Below, piece by piece: positions 56,528 to 64,000 of a DNA stretch of 64,000 nucleotides. The DNA is from JAJFKB01 sp965230515 (GTDB lineage: Bacteria; Pseudomonadota; Gammaproteobacteria; Pseudomonadales; IMCC2047): assembly GCA_965230515.1 (NCBI GenBank), contig OZ246007.1, positions 1,488,001-1,552,000 of the forward strand, written 5' to 3'. The notes below the pieces were generated by a model, which was not told where the DNA came from, did not search any database, and saw only the letters and a list, made by a program, of their open reading frames with translations. Within the stretch, counting starts at the first letter, position 1; the number at the start of each line of letters is the position of its first letter. A program made the translations under genes and the position numbers.

Positions 56528-58363
56528 ATGCCCGCCTATCGTTCAAAAACTTCCACCGCCGGGCGCAATATGGCCGGAGCAAGGGCGCTCTGGCGTGCGA
56601 CAGGGATGAAAGATGACGATTTTCACAAACCGATTGTGGCGATCGTCAATTCATTTACTCAGTTCGTTCCCGGCCACGTTCATCTCAAGGATATGGGGCA
56701 GTTAGTCGCAAGAGAAGTTGAAAAAGCAGGCGGTGTCGCCAAGGAATTTAACACCATTGCGGTTGATGACGGCATAGCCATGGGACACGACGGCATGCTC
56801 TACAGCTTGCCAAGCCGGGATATCATTGCCGACTCGGTGGAATATATGGCCAACGCTCACTGTGCCGACGCACTAATCTGCATCTCCAACTGTGACAAGA
56901 TCACCCCCGGTATGCTGATGGCCGCAATGCGCCTTAACATACCCGCGATCTTTGTTTCAGGCGGCCCGATGGAAGCGGGTAAAACCAAATTGGCCGACCA
57001 TAAAATTGACCTGATCGACGCTATGGTAATGGCGGTAGATGATCAGGCTTCGGATGCGGATGTCGACGAAATCGAGCGCAGCGCCTGTCCTACCTGCGGC
57101 TCCTGTTCCGGCATGTTTACCGCCAACAGCATGAACTGTCTGACCGAAGCACTGGGCTTGTCGTTACCGGGTAACGGCACTGTGGTTGCCACCCATGCCG
57201 ATAGAAAAGCCCTTTTTGAAGAAGCCGGGCGTCGCATTGTCGGGCTCTGTCAGCGCTATTACGAACAGGATGATGAATCCGTATTACCGCGTTCAATTGG
57301 TGACTTCAGGGCATTCCAAAATGCTATGACGCTGGATATCACCATGGGCGGCTCCACCAATACCATTTTGCACCTGCTGGCAATCGCGCAGGAGGCCGAG
57401 CTCGATTTCACCATGAAAGACATCGATGCCTTATCACGCAAAATCCCCCAACTTTGCAAGGTCGCCCCGAATACGACCGAATATCACATTGAAGATGTGC
57501 ATCGCGCCGGTGGAATTATCGGAATTCTCGGCGAACTGGATCGTGCGGGCTTACTCCATTCCGAATTACCAACCGTGCATAGTAGAACTATGAAAGAGGG
57601 GTTGGATGAGTGGGATATTATGCGCAACCCCTCTGCCGAGGTTGAGCAATTTTATAGCGCGGGCCCGGCGGGTATTCCGACTCAAGTCGCCTTTAGCCAG
57701 TCGACTCGCTGGCCAAGCCTGGATAATGATCGTGCCCAGGGCTGTATTCGCTCACTTGAAAATGCCTACAGCCTGGATGGTGGTCTTGCCGTACTTTATG
57801 GCAATATCGCCGAAGACGGTTGCGTGGTAAAAACCGCCGGGGTCGACGATTCGATTCTTGTGTTTGAGGGCCCAGCTCATGTAGTTGAAAGCCAGGACGA
57901 GGCTGTCGAGAATATCCTGAACGATAAAGTGAAAGCCGGCGACGTCGTAGTCGTGCGCTACGAAGGTCCACGTGGCGGCCCGGGCATGCAGGAGATGCTT
58001 TACCCCACCTCCTACATCAAATCCAAAGGCCTCGGCAAAGCCTGTGCGCTGCTCACCGACGGCCGCTTTTCGGGTGGTACTTCAGGTCTTTCTATTGGCC
58101 ACGTTTCTCCCGAGGCGGCAGCTGGTGGCGCCATTGGTCTGGTTCGTAGCGGTGATCCAATCAAAATTGATATCCCGAATCGCACCATCAATGTACTAAT
58201 CAGCGACGAGGAACTGGCCGGTCGACGGGCCACACAGGATCAACTAGGCTGGAAACCGGAGCAATCCAGGCCACGCAAGGTCTCGGCAGCACTGAAAGCC
58301 TATGCGCTGCTGGCAACCAGCGCTGACAAAGGAGCCGTCAGGGATTTGTCCAAACTCGATTAG
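56528..58363 (+). CDS. ilvD: Dihydroxy-acid dehydratase
   Basis: Fe-S enzyme of branched-chain amino-acid synthesis, dehydrating 2,3-dihydroxy-isovalerate and its homologue. The 611-residue product has the cluster cysteines in ISNCDKITPGM and ACPTCGSCSGMFTANSMNCL, and later MGGSTNTILHLLAIAQEAEL and GRFSGGTSGLSIGHVSPEAA. Full length. GAGG precedes the ATG by 9 bases. Confidence 0.97.
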   Translation: MPAYRSKTSTAGRNMAGARALWRATGMKDDDFHKPIVAIVNSFTQFVPGHVHLKDMGQLVAREVEKAGGVAKEFNTIAVDDGIAMGHDGMLYSLPSRDIIADSVEYMANAHCADALICISNCDKITPGMLMAAMRLNIPAIFVSGGPMEAGKTKLADHKIDLIDAMVMAVDDQASDADVDEIERSACPTCGSCSGMFTANSMNCLTEALGLSLPGNGTVVATHADRKALFEEAGRRIVGLCQRYYEQDDESVLPRSIGDFRAFQNAMTLDITMGGSTNTILHLLAIAQEAELDFTMKDIDALSRKIPQLCKVAPNTTEYHIEDVHRAGGIIGILGELDRAGLLHSELPTVHSRTMKEGLDEWDIMRNPSAEVEQFYSAGPAGIPTQVAFSQSTRWPSLDNDRAQGCIRSLENAYSLDGGLAVLYGNIAEDGCVVKTAGVDDSILVFEGPAHVVESQDEAVENILNDKVKAGDVVVVRYEGPRGGPGMQEMLYPTSYIKSKGLGKACALLTDGRFSGGTSGLSIGHVSPEAAAGGAIGLVRSGDPIKIDIPNRTINVLISDEELAGRRATQDQLGWKPEQSRPRKVSAALKAYALLATSADKGAVRDLSKLD

Positions 58364-58374
58364 CCTGACTTAAC

Positions 58375-58405
58375 GGATATCGGAGTGAGACTAACTCCGA
58401 TATCC
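58375..58405 (+). terminator. Perfect 12-bp hairpin after ilvD
   Basis: GGATATCGGAGT - 7-base loop - ACTCCGATATCC, 12 bp after the ilvD stop and 42 bp before hyuA. There is no T run on either strand (it is followed by CGGGCGCC), so it is more likely an mRNA 3'-end stabiliser or a Rho-assisted site than a classical intrinsic terminator. Confidence 0.55.
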
Positions 58406-58446
58406 CGGGCGCCAAATAGATCCATTGTTAACAAGGACTGTGTTTG

Positions 58447-60549
58447 ATGAATTACCGTGTTGGGGTTGATGTTGGGGGTACCTTTACGGATTTTTTGGTG
58501 ATTGATGAGGGCGGTAATGCGGAAATTTACAAGACGTCTACTACACCTCAAGATCCATCGATCGGTTTGTTCAGAGGACTGGAGAAAGCCGCCAATAGCC
58601 ATCATCTGGACATTACAGCATTTCTGAGGAAAGTCGACACCATTGTACACGGCACGACCATTACCACAAATGCGGTTCTGACCCGAGAAGGAGCGAGGAC
58701 CGGCTTCATAACCACCAAAGGGTTTCGCGATATTCTCAACATGCGGCGCGGTCTAAAAGAGCGCCAGTTTGAAAAATACAGCCCTCCCCCTCCTCTCATT
58801 CCCAGACATCTCATCAGGCCAGTCACGGAGCGAACCGACGTTGACGGAGTCATCACTCAGCCACTCGATGAAGACGATGTTTTGCGCAGCATTGAGTACT
58901 TTAAGGAACAGCAAGTCGAGGCCGTAGCAGTTTCCCTTTTGTGGTCTTTCCGTAACCCGATCAATGAACGACGGATCGGTGAGATACTGCAACAACAACT
59001 ACCCGACGTATACCTGTCATTGTCCGTTGATATTCTTCCGCAAATACGCGTCTACGAGCGCAACAGCACTACTGCGCTTAATGCCTATGTTGGTCCGGTT
59101 CTGAAAAGGTATCTGGACCGCCTGCAACAACAACTGAGACTTTATCAGTTCACCGGTCGATTGTTGATCATGCAATCAAATGGTGGCGTCATGTCACCGG
59201 AGGTGGCTCGGCGCCATGCAGCGAATACGCTTCTCTCCGGTCCGGCCGGTGCGCCTATGGCTGGCGTATTTTATGGCGGGACCCACGACTTTAAGAATAT
59301 CATTACCGTCGACATGGGTGGCACATCTTTCGATGTTGCACTGGTTCAAAACTCAACCCCAACCGTAACAACCGAAGGTTTAATCGGAGAGCACCGGATC
59401 GCATCCCCTATTCTGGATATTCATACCATTGGCGCAGGCGGCGGCTCAATTGCCTGGATTACCGAGGGGGGATTGCTCGCGGTTGGCCCAAAAAGCGCTG
59501 GAGCAGTACCAGGGCCGGCCTGTTATGGCCGCGGAGGTCAACAACCCACCGTAACCGATGCACATTACCTGCTTGGCTATATTGACCCCGCCTGTTTTGA
59601 TCCCGGTGAACTCAGTTTTGACAGAGAAGCCGCCTCGACCGCTATCGCACAACAGATTGCACAGCCACTCAAAATAGAGACAGTTGAAGCTGCATACGGC
59701 ATCTACCAACTGGCAACGCACAAAATGGCTGCGGCATTGAATACGGTCTCAATACAGCGTGGCTTTGATCCCAGAGAATTTGTACTGGTGGTTGCTGGCG
59801 GAGCCGGGCCTATCCACGCAGCGGCCATTGCTCGTGAACTTGACATATCGGTAGTCCTCATTCCAAGAGAATCCTCCGTTTTCTGCGCGGCAGGTATGCT
59901 CATTTCTGACCTGCAACATGACCAGGTCTACAGCTACGCCAGAGAAATGGACCGAATAGATCTAGGCGAGGTCAATCGTCTGTTCACGGGTATGCGCAAC
60001 TCGGTAAGCAAGATGCTGAGATCGGAGGGTATTTCACAAAACAAGCTTGCAATTCGTTACTCTATCGACCTCCGCTATGTTGGCCAGTTTAATGAAGTGG
60101 AAGTACCGCTGACGACGAACACAAACATTCGTCCATCCGCCATTGACCGTTTATGTCATGACTTTCACAAACAGCACGACTTACTTTACGGTTACGCTAT
60201 GGATAACGCGGAGCTGGAAATTATCAATTTACGTGTCACCGGCAAAGGCAGAACCGGCAACCCCACACAACACAGCTATCCCTTTGACGGCGAAGATGCC
60301 GGCGCGGCGAGAATTGGCGAAAGAAGGGTTTACTTTGATGAGGGCGAACAACAAACCCCCGTCTACGATGCGCTAAAACTGAAACACGGCAACCAGTTAA
60401 CCGGTCCAGCAGTACTGGTACAACCCACCACAACAATCCTACTGCCACCTGATTACTCGCTAATGTGCGATCCTTTCCACAATTACCTGATTTACCCCCG
60501 AAACAAAGATATTCACGATCTGTGCTGCACTTTAAGTCAAAAGGAATAA
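58447..60549 (+). CDS. hyuA: Hydantoinase/oxoprolinase subunit A family protein
   Basis: 700 residues from the ATG at 58447 (AAGGA eight bases before). Hydantoinase A family: N-terminal actin-like ATPase domain starting VGVDVGGTFTDFLVIDEGGN, then VHGTTITTNAVLTREGARTG, LLSGPAGAPMAGVFYGG, VDMGGTSFDVALVQNSTPTV and the central VVAGGAGPIHAAAIARELD. The family hydrolyses hydantoins or 5-oxoproline at the cost of ATP, or acts in acetophenone/acetone carboxylation. The specific substrate is not evident. It pairs with hyuB 5 bp downstream. Confidence 0.9.
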   Translation: MNYRVGVDVGGTFTDFLVIDEGGNAEIYKTSTTPQDPSIGLFRGLEKAANSHHLDITAFLRKVDTIVHGTTITTNAVLTREGARTGFITTKGFRDILNMRRGLKERQFEKYSPPPPLIPRHLIRPVTERTDVDGVITQPLDEDDVLRSIEYFKEQQVEAVAVSLLWSFRNPINERRIGEILQQQLPDVYLSLSVDILPQIRVYERNSTTALNAYVGPVLKRYLDRLQQQLRLYQFTGRLLIMQSNGGVMSPEVARRHAANTLLSGPAGAPMAGVFYGGTHDFKNIITVDMGGTSFDVALVQNSTPTVTTEGLIGEHRIASPILDIHTIGAGGGSIAWITEGGLLAVGPKSAGAVPGPACYGRGGQQPTVTDAHYLLGYIDPACFDPGELSFDREAASTAIAQQIAQPLKIETVEAAYGIYQLATHKMAAALNTVSIQRGFDPREFVLVVAGGAGPIHAAAIARELDISVVLIPRESSVFCAAGMLISDLQHDQVYSYAREMDRIDLGEVNRLFTGMRNSVSKMLRSEGISQNKLAIRYSIDLRYVGQFNEVEVPLTTNTNIRPSAIDRLCHDFHKQHDLLYGYAMDNAELEIINLRVTGKGRTGNPTQHSYPFDGEDAGAARIGERRVYFDEGEQQTPVYDALKLKHGNQLTGPAVLVQPTTTILLPPDYSLMCDPFHNYLIYPRNKDIHDLCCTLSQKE

Positions 60550-60554
60550 AACGT

Positions 60555-62411
60555 ATGGATAACCATGTTGCCTTAGACCTTGTCAAAGTTTCAGTAATTG
60601 ACCACCGGCTCGATGCCATCAGCAAGGAAATTGGTTTGACCATGCTGAGAACGTCCCGCTCACCCATTTTCTCAGAAGCGCGCGATTTTGTGTCGGGCAT
60701 CTTTGACCGTAAGCTCAGGCTCGTGGCGCAAACAGCTTACATTCCGGTATTGATGGGAGCCCTGCCCTATGCCGTCGAAAGCATCGCCAACAAGTTTCAG
60801 GGGGATATCGATGAGGGCGACATTTTTATACTAAACGACCCTTATCATGGTAACAATCACCCCCCCGATATTACCATCGCCAAACCTGTTTTCTTTGCCG
60901 GTGAAATTCGTTTCTGGTCGGTAAGCAAAGGACATCATGCCGACGTTGGTGGCAGTGGCGTCGCCGGATACAATCCGCTCGCCCGGAGCATTTGGGAAGA
61001 GTGTATTCGCATTCCTCCTGTAAAACTCTACGTGGCGGGAAAACTCAATCAGGGTCTGCTTGATACTCTTTTACTAAACGTTCGCCTGCCCTTTCTCGTT
61101 GAAGGCGATTTGCATTGCCAGGTTGGTGCATGCACCAAAGGTGAGCGTAGTCTGATCGCCCTCTTGAACAAGTATGGCACCGATCTTGTCGACTCGGCAA
61201 TTGATCAGATTTTTAATGCCTCTGAGAGGCAGATGCGCGCCATTGTAGCCCGCATACCCGATGGCAATTTCAAGGCGGAGCGCTGGATCGACCACGACGG
61301 TATCGATAAGAACAAAATGATCAAAATAAAGGTCTCGATCAGCATAAAGGAAAGGGACATCACATTTGACTTCACCGGTAGTGACAGCCAAGTTAAAGGC
61401 TATATCAACAGCAGCCTGCCTAACACGGCGTCATCCGCATTTCTGGCGCTCTTTATGTCCATTGGTTCGGAGGTACGCTTCAACCAGGGCGCCTTGCGGG
61501 CTCTGCATGTAATCGCCCCGCAGGGTACGGTAGTCAATGCCACTGAACCGGCACCCGTTACCGGATGCACCATTAGTGCGGCGCAAGCTATTATCGAGTC
61601 CGTATGGCTGGCACTAGCACAATCCGTTCCTGATAAAGTAGATGCCGGCTGGGCTCGCTGGTGCGCCCCGGCATCCATGGGCTTTAATCCCCGTACGGGC
61701 AGACCCTTTGCCGATATCCATTTTATGTGCAAAGGCGGTGGCGGCGCTTCTTATCAAAGGGATGGATGGGATCATATGGGAACCGTTATTTGTGCGGGCG
61801 GTTTGCGTGCACCCGACCCGGAACTGCATGAACTGATCAATCCTTACACTCTGTTGCAATACGAATACTGGCCAGACAGTGCGGGAGCCGGCCAGTGGCG
61901 GGGTGGGATGGGGACTATCTATCGATGGCGTATTAATACTGACGGGATAGCCGCTGCAAATTTTGGTGGCGGTGTAAAAGAGGAAACCGCACCCTTCGGA
62001 TTAAGGGGAGGACAACCGGCACCCCCCAATCAGCTCTACCTGCACAAAAGAGAACAACGAATCGCTGTAGATGCGGAAAGTTTCTGTAACCCGGAAGCCG
62101 GAGACCTGTTTGAGATCTTCCAAAGTGGTGGCGGAGGTTATGGCGACCCCAGAAACCGTTCGATCAGGATGGTTCAGGAGGACGTAATCAACGAGTTGGT
62201 TTCCGTTGAAAAGGCCCACGATCAATACGGTGTAGTGCTCGACCCGCACACTTTTGAGGTCGACCTGGCCGCGTCAGAAAAATTACGCCGTGTAGAAAAC
62301 CCAATGGGCCAGCAGGGAGAAGGCAAAGGCCAGATCAAAGAAGTTATCTACCCCCCGGCAAAAAAAACCCTCAAAAAAGAAACCAAAAATGCCAACAAAA
62401 AGGTAGGATAA
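60555..62411 (+). CDS. hyuB: Hydantoinase/oxoprolinase subunit B family protein
   Basis: 618 residues from the ATG at 60555 (AAGGA nine bases before). Hydantoinase B domain throughout: VIDHRLDAISKEIGLTMLRT, SPIFSEARDFVSGIFD, DIFILNDPYHGNNHPPDITI, ITFDFTGSDSQVKGYINSS and the closing FEIFQSGGGGYGDPRNRS. After this usual end it carries about 75 further residues finishing in a lysine-rich tail (PAKKTLKKETKNANKKVG). It works as a complex with HyuA. The adjacent MFS transporter may import its substrate. Confidence 0.9.
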   Translation: MDNHVALDLVKVSVIDHRLDAISKEIGLTMLRTSRSPIFSEARDFVSGIFDRKLRLVAQTAYIPVLMGALPYAVESIANKFQGDIDEGDIFILNDPYHGNNHPPDITIAKPVFFAGEIRFWSVSKGHHADVGGSGVAGYNPLARSIWEECIRIPPVKLYVAGKLNQGLLDTLLLNVRLPFLVEGDLHCQVGACTKGERSLIALLNKYGTDLVDSAIDQIFNASERQMRAIVARIPDGNFKAERWIDHDGIDKNKMIKIKVSISIKERDITFDFTGSDSQVKGYINSSLPNTASSAFLALFMSIGSEVRFNQGALRALHVIAPQGTVVNATEPAPVTGCTISAAQAIIESVWLALAQSVPDKVDAGWARWCAPASMGFNPRTGRPFADIHFMCKGGGGASYQRDGWDHMGTVICAGGLRAPDPELHELINPYTLLQYEYWPDSAGAGQWRGGMGTIYRWRINTDGIAAANFGGGVKEETAPFGLRGGQPAPPNQLYLHKREQRIAVDAESFCNPEAGDLFEIFQSGGGGYGDPRNRSIRMVQEDVINELVSVEKAHDQYGVVLDPHTFEVDLAASEKLRRVENPMGQQGEGKGQIKEVIYPPAKKTLKKETKNANKKVG

Positions 62412-62527
62412 AAGCGCCGGAAATCGCCCCCCTAATAGGGCTGCTTAGTCTCATTTAATGATCAAGGCTATTGGCTGGATCAGACAATGCGGCCACACCA
62501 TCATATAATAACAGGTACAGGACAGTT

Positions 62528-63769
62528 ATGACAAAATACAAAAACCTGTTAAGTCTCGCGGTGATTTGCGCCTGCATGCTGCTGCTATTGAACTTTGGTT
62601 TGCGTGCTTCAATGGGCTTTTTCATGAAACCCATATCCACCGAATTTGGCTATGGTCGTGAGGTGTTCGCTTTTTCTCTTGCTTTACAAAATCTCTGCTG
62701 GGGACTGTTTCAACCCCTTGCCGGAGCGGTGGCTGATAAATTCGGTAGCGCCAAAACCATTGTCGCCGGTGCACTTTTTTACGCTCTGGGCTTGTATATT
62801 ACATCGATCGCAGACAGCCCTTTTTTACTGCATACAGGCGCGGGGCTGTTAATCGGCATGGGTATTGCCGGAAGCGGTTTCGGGATAGTACTGCCGGCAA
62901 TGGCACGTATGGTATCGCTAGAGAAAAGGGGCATCGCGCTGGGATTGGGCACCGCAGCAGGTTCGGCAGGACAACTCCTGCTGGTTCCTGTAGCCCAGGA
63001 GTTTATCCAGAGCTACGGCTGGCAAACGGCTCTGCTGATACTCTCCCTGGGCGCACTCAGCATGGTGCTTTTTTCATCACCGTTTAGAGAAGATGAAACC
63101 CATGACCATGATCAGACTGGCGGGCAAAACCAATCCCTGGGTGAAGCGCTGAAGGAGGCCTCTAGGCATATCCATTATTGGCTGCTGGTTGCCGGTTTTT
63201 TTGTCTGTGGATTCCAGCTTGCTTTTGTCACCGTACACATGCCGTCATACATATCAGACAAAGGCTTTGATACATCGGTCGCTGCAGCGAGTCTGGCGCT
63301 GATCGGTCTGTTTAACATCTTTGGATCATTAGCGGTTGGCCCCTTATCGGGCAGGTATTCAAAGAAATGGTTGTTAACCATTATTTATGCCGGAAGGGCT
63401 ATTATTCTGACACTGTTTTTACTCTTTCCAATCAGCAGTTTCAGCATCTATGCATTTTCCATTGCGTCAGGGCTTTTGTGGCTGGCCACAGTGCCACCAA
63501 CCTCTGGTCTGGTCGCACAAATGTTCGGTGTGCGTTACATGGGCACGCTCTACGGCATTGTTTTTCTCAATCACCAGCTAGGCTCATTTGCCGGCGTCTG
63601 GCTCGGCGGTTATTTTTATGACAAGGTCGGCTCTTATGATCAGGTGTGGTGGGCCGCCGCAATCATAGCCGCAATCACGGCACTGATTCATATCTTTATT
63701 GACGAACGCCCCGTTGCTCGACTAAGAGTTCAGAACACAGAATCCCAAAATCAAGCGTCAACTGTATAA
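62528..63769 (+). CDS. MFS transporter (monocarboxylate/OFA-like)
   Basis: 413 residues from the ATG at 62528, chosen by Shine-Dalgarno (AGGAC) and by the start of the first helix; the frame extends to 62471. Twelve helices, first helices LAVICACMLLLLNFGLRASM and VFAFSLALQNLCWGLFQPLA, then the motif GAVADKFGSAKTI. It resembles oxalate/formate and monocarboxylate-type carriers in hydantoinase clusters. Substrate unknown. It lies 116 bp after hyuB. Confidence 0.82.
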   Translation: MTKYKNLLSLAVICACMLLLLNFGLRASMGFFMKPISTEFGYGREVFAFSLALQNLCWGLFQPLAGAVADKFGSAKTIVAGALFYALGLYITSIADSPFLLHTGAGLLIGMGIAGSGFGIVLPAMARMVSLEKRGIALGLGTAAGSAGQLLLVPVAQEFIQSYGWQTALLILSLGALSMVLFSSPFREDETHDHDQTGGQNQSLGEALKEASRHIHYWLLVAGFFVCGFQLAFVTVHMPSYISDKGFDTSVAAASLALIGLFNIFGSLAVGPLSGRYSKKWLLTIIYAGRAIILTLFLLFPISSFSIYAFSIASGLLWLATVPPTSGLVAQMFGVRYMGTLYGIVFLNHQLGSFAGVWLGGYFYDKVGSYDQVWWAAAIIAAITALIHIFIDERPVARLRVQNTESQNQASTV

Positions 63770-63961
63770 CTCCATTTTGATACCCGTCTTCCTAAGTGCA
63801 ACCCGGCGCAACCTGACATAACAACCCCAAGCATCCCGATGGCAGGCCGGCCAGATTTAGTAATTTTTCAGATAAAATTAGCCTGTGCGATATCCCTGAA
63901 ACAAGGTTAGAATAGCTATCGCTTTTATTTTTTCATGTGTATTCCTACACAGGAGATTATT

Positions 63962-64000
63962 ATGCCTTTCGTCAAATCCATCGCTGAGAATGCCAGACCT
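63962..64000 (+). CDS. 5' end of an unidentified gene (partial)
   Basis: Thirteen codons, MPFVKSIAENARP, run off the right edge. AGGAG lies 6 bases before the ATG, so this is a real start. A 6-bp hairpin (TGTGTA-TTCC-TACACA, 63936-63951) directly precedes and touches the Shine-Dalgarno. Too short to identify. Confidence 0.6.
   Translation, partial: MPFVKSIAENARP

Overview
The window reads as chromosome of a marine-type gammaproteobacterium, probably in or near the Cellvibrionales (Spongiibacteraceae/Halieaceae-like). The grounds are gammaproteobacterial ribosomal and RNA polymerase genes, a gene order around tyrS, erpA and argC that I remember from Pseudomonas aeruginosa, two large TonB-dependent receptors, and a proteobacterial dedicated sortase locus of the kind seen in marine Gammaproteobacteria. 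No phage, CRISPR array or complete transposase was seen.

Layout. 1-8530 (minus strand): the classic transcription/translation block, read as tRNA-Thr(TGT), tRNA-Tyr, tRNA-Gly, tRNA-Thr(GGT), tuf, tRNA-Trp, secE, nusG, rplK, rplA, rplJ, rplL and rpoB, which runs off the left edge. 8531-11040: SPOR-domain protein, coaX and birA. 11128-18193: an accessory block with idi, an aromatic-acid-type MFS transporter, a SnoaL-like secreted protein, and a cell-surface signalling cassette (ECF sigma, FecR, TonB receptor). 18409-24717: a complete rRNA operon on the minus strand (promoter, boxA, 16S, tRNA-Ile, tRNA-Ala, 23S, 5S, terminator) whose spacer carries three palindromic elements. 24838-32429: tyrS, a candidate 23-residue basic peptide, an M23 peptidase, anmK, a small membrane protein, a DsrE-like protein, erpA, a bactofilin, a coiled-coil membrane protein and argC. 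32459-32720: a MITE with 20-bp terminal inverted repeats and a TTA duplication. 32790-36294: CLC protein, hemJ and hemL.

36784-43527 is the dedicated sortase system. A class GN sortase, its single LPQTA-tailed VIT/VWA substrate and a translationally coupled 70-residue protein lie on the minus strand. A response regulator, a histidine kinase with a carbohydrate-binding-like sensor, and a sulfurtransferase lie divergently on the plus strand. 43540-50364 is a TonB receptor, ornithine cyclodeaminase-family, DAO-family oxidoreductase and YkvI-family transporter cluster. A MarR regulator is divergent from it, and a palindrome overlaps the predicted receptor promoter. 50373-56281 holds a DUF2269-like protein, mrcB with an LpoP-like TPR lipoprotein, an APH-kinase/ATPase fusion and an SDR. 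56528-64000 holds ilvD, a hyuA-hyuB pair, an MFS transporter and the first codons of one more gene.

The most unusual items are: (1) the STN-type TonB receptor ORF, which contains a second complete start (strong Shine-Dalgarno plus signal peptide) between its STN domain and its plug; (2) the 70-residue protein coupled to the sortase substrate; (3) the 23-codon basic ORF behind an extended -10 promoter; (4) the palindromes abutting both spacer tRNAs; (5) the MarR-type palindrome on the receptor promoter; (6) the CLC protein with channel-like residues. All product names are from sequence reading and memory of families. No database search was run.
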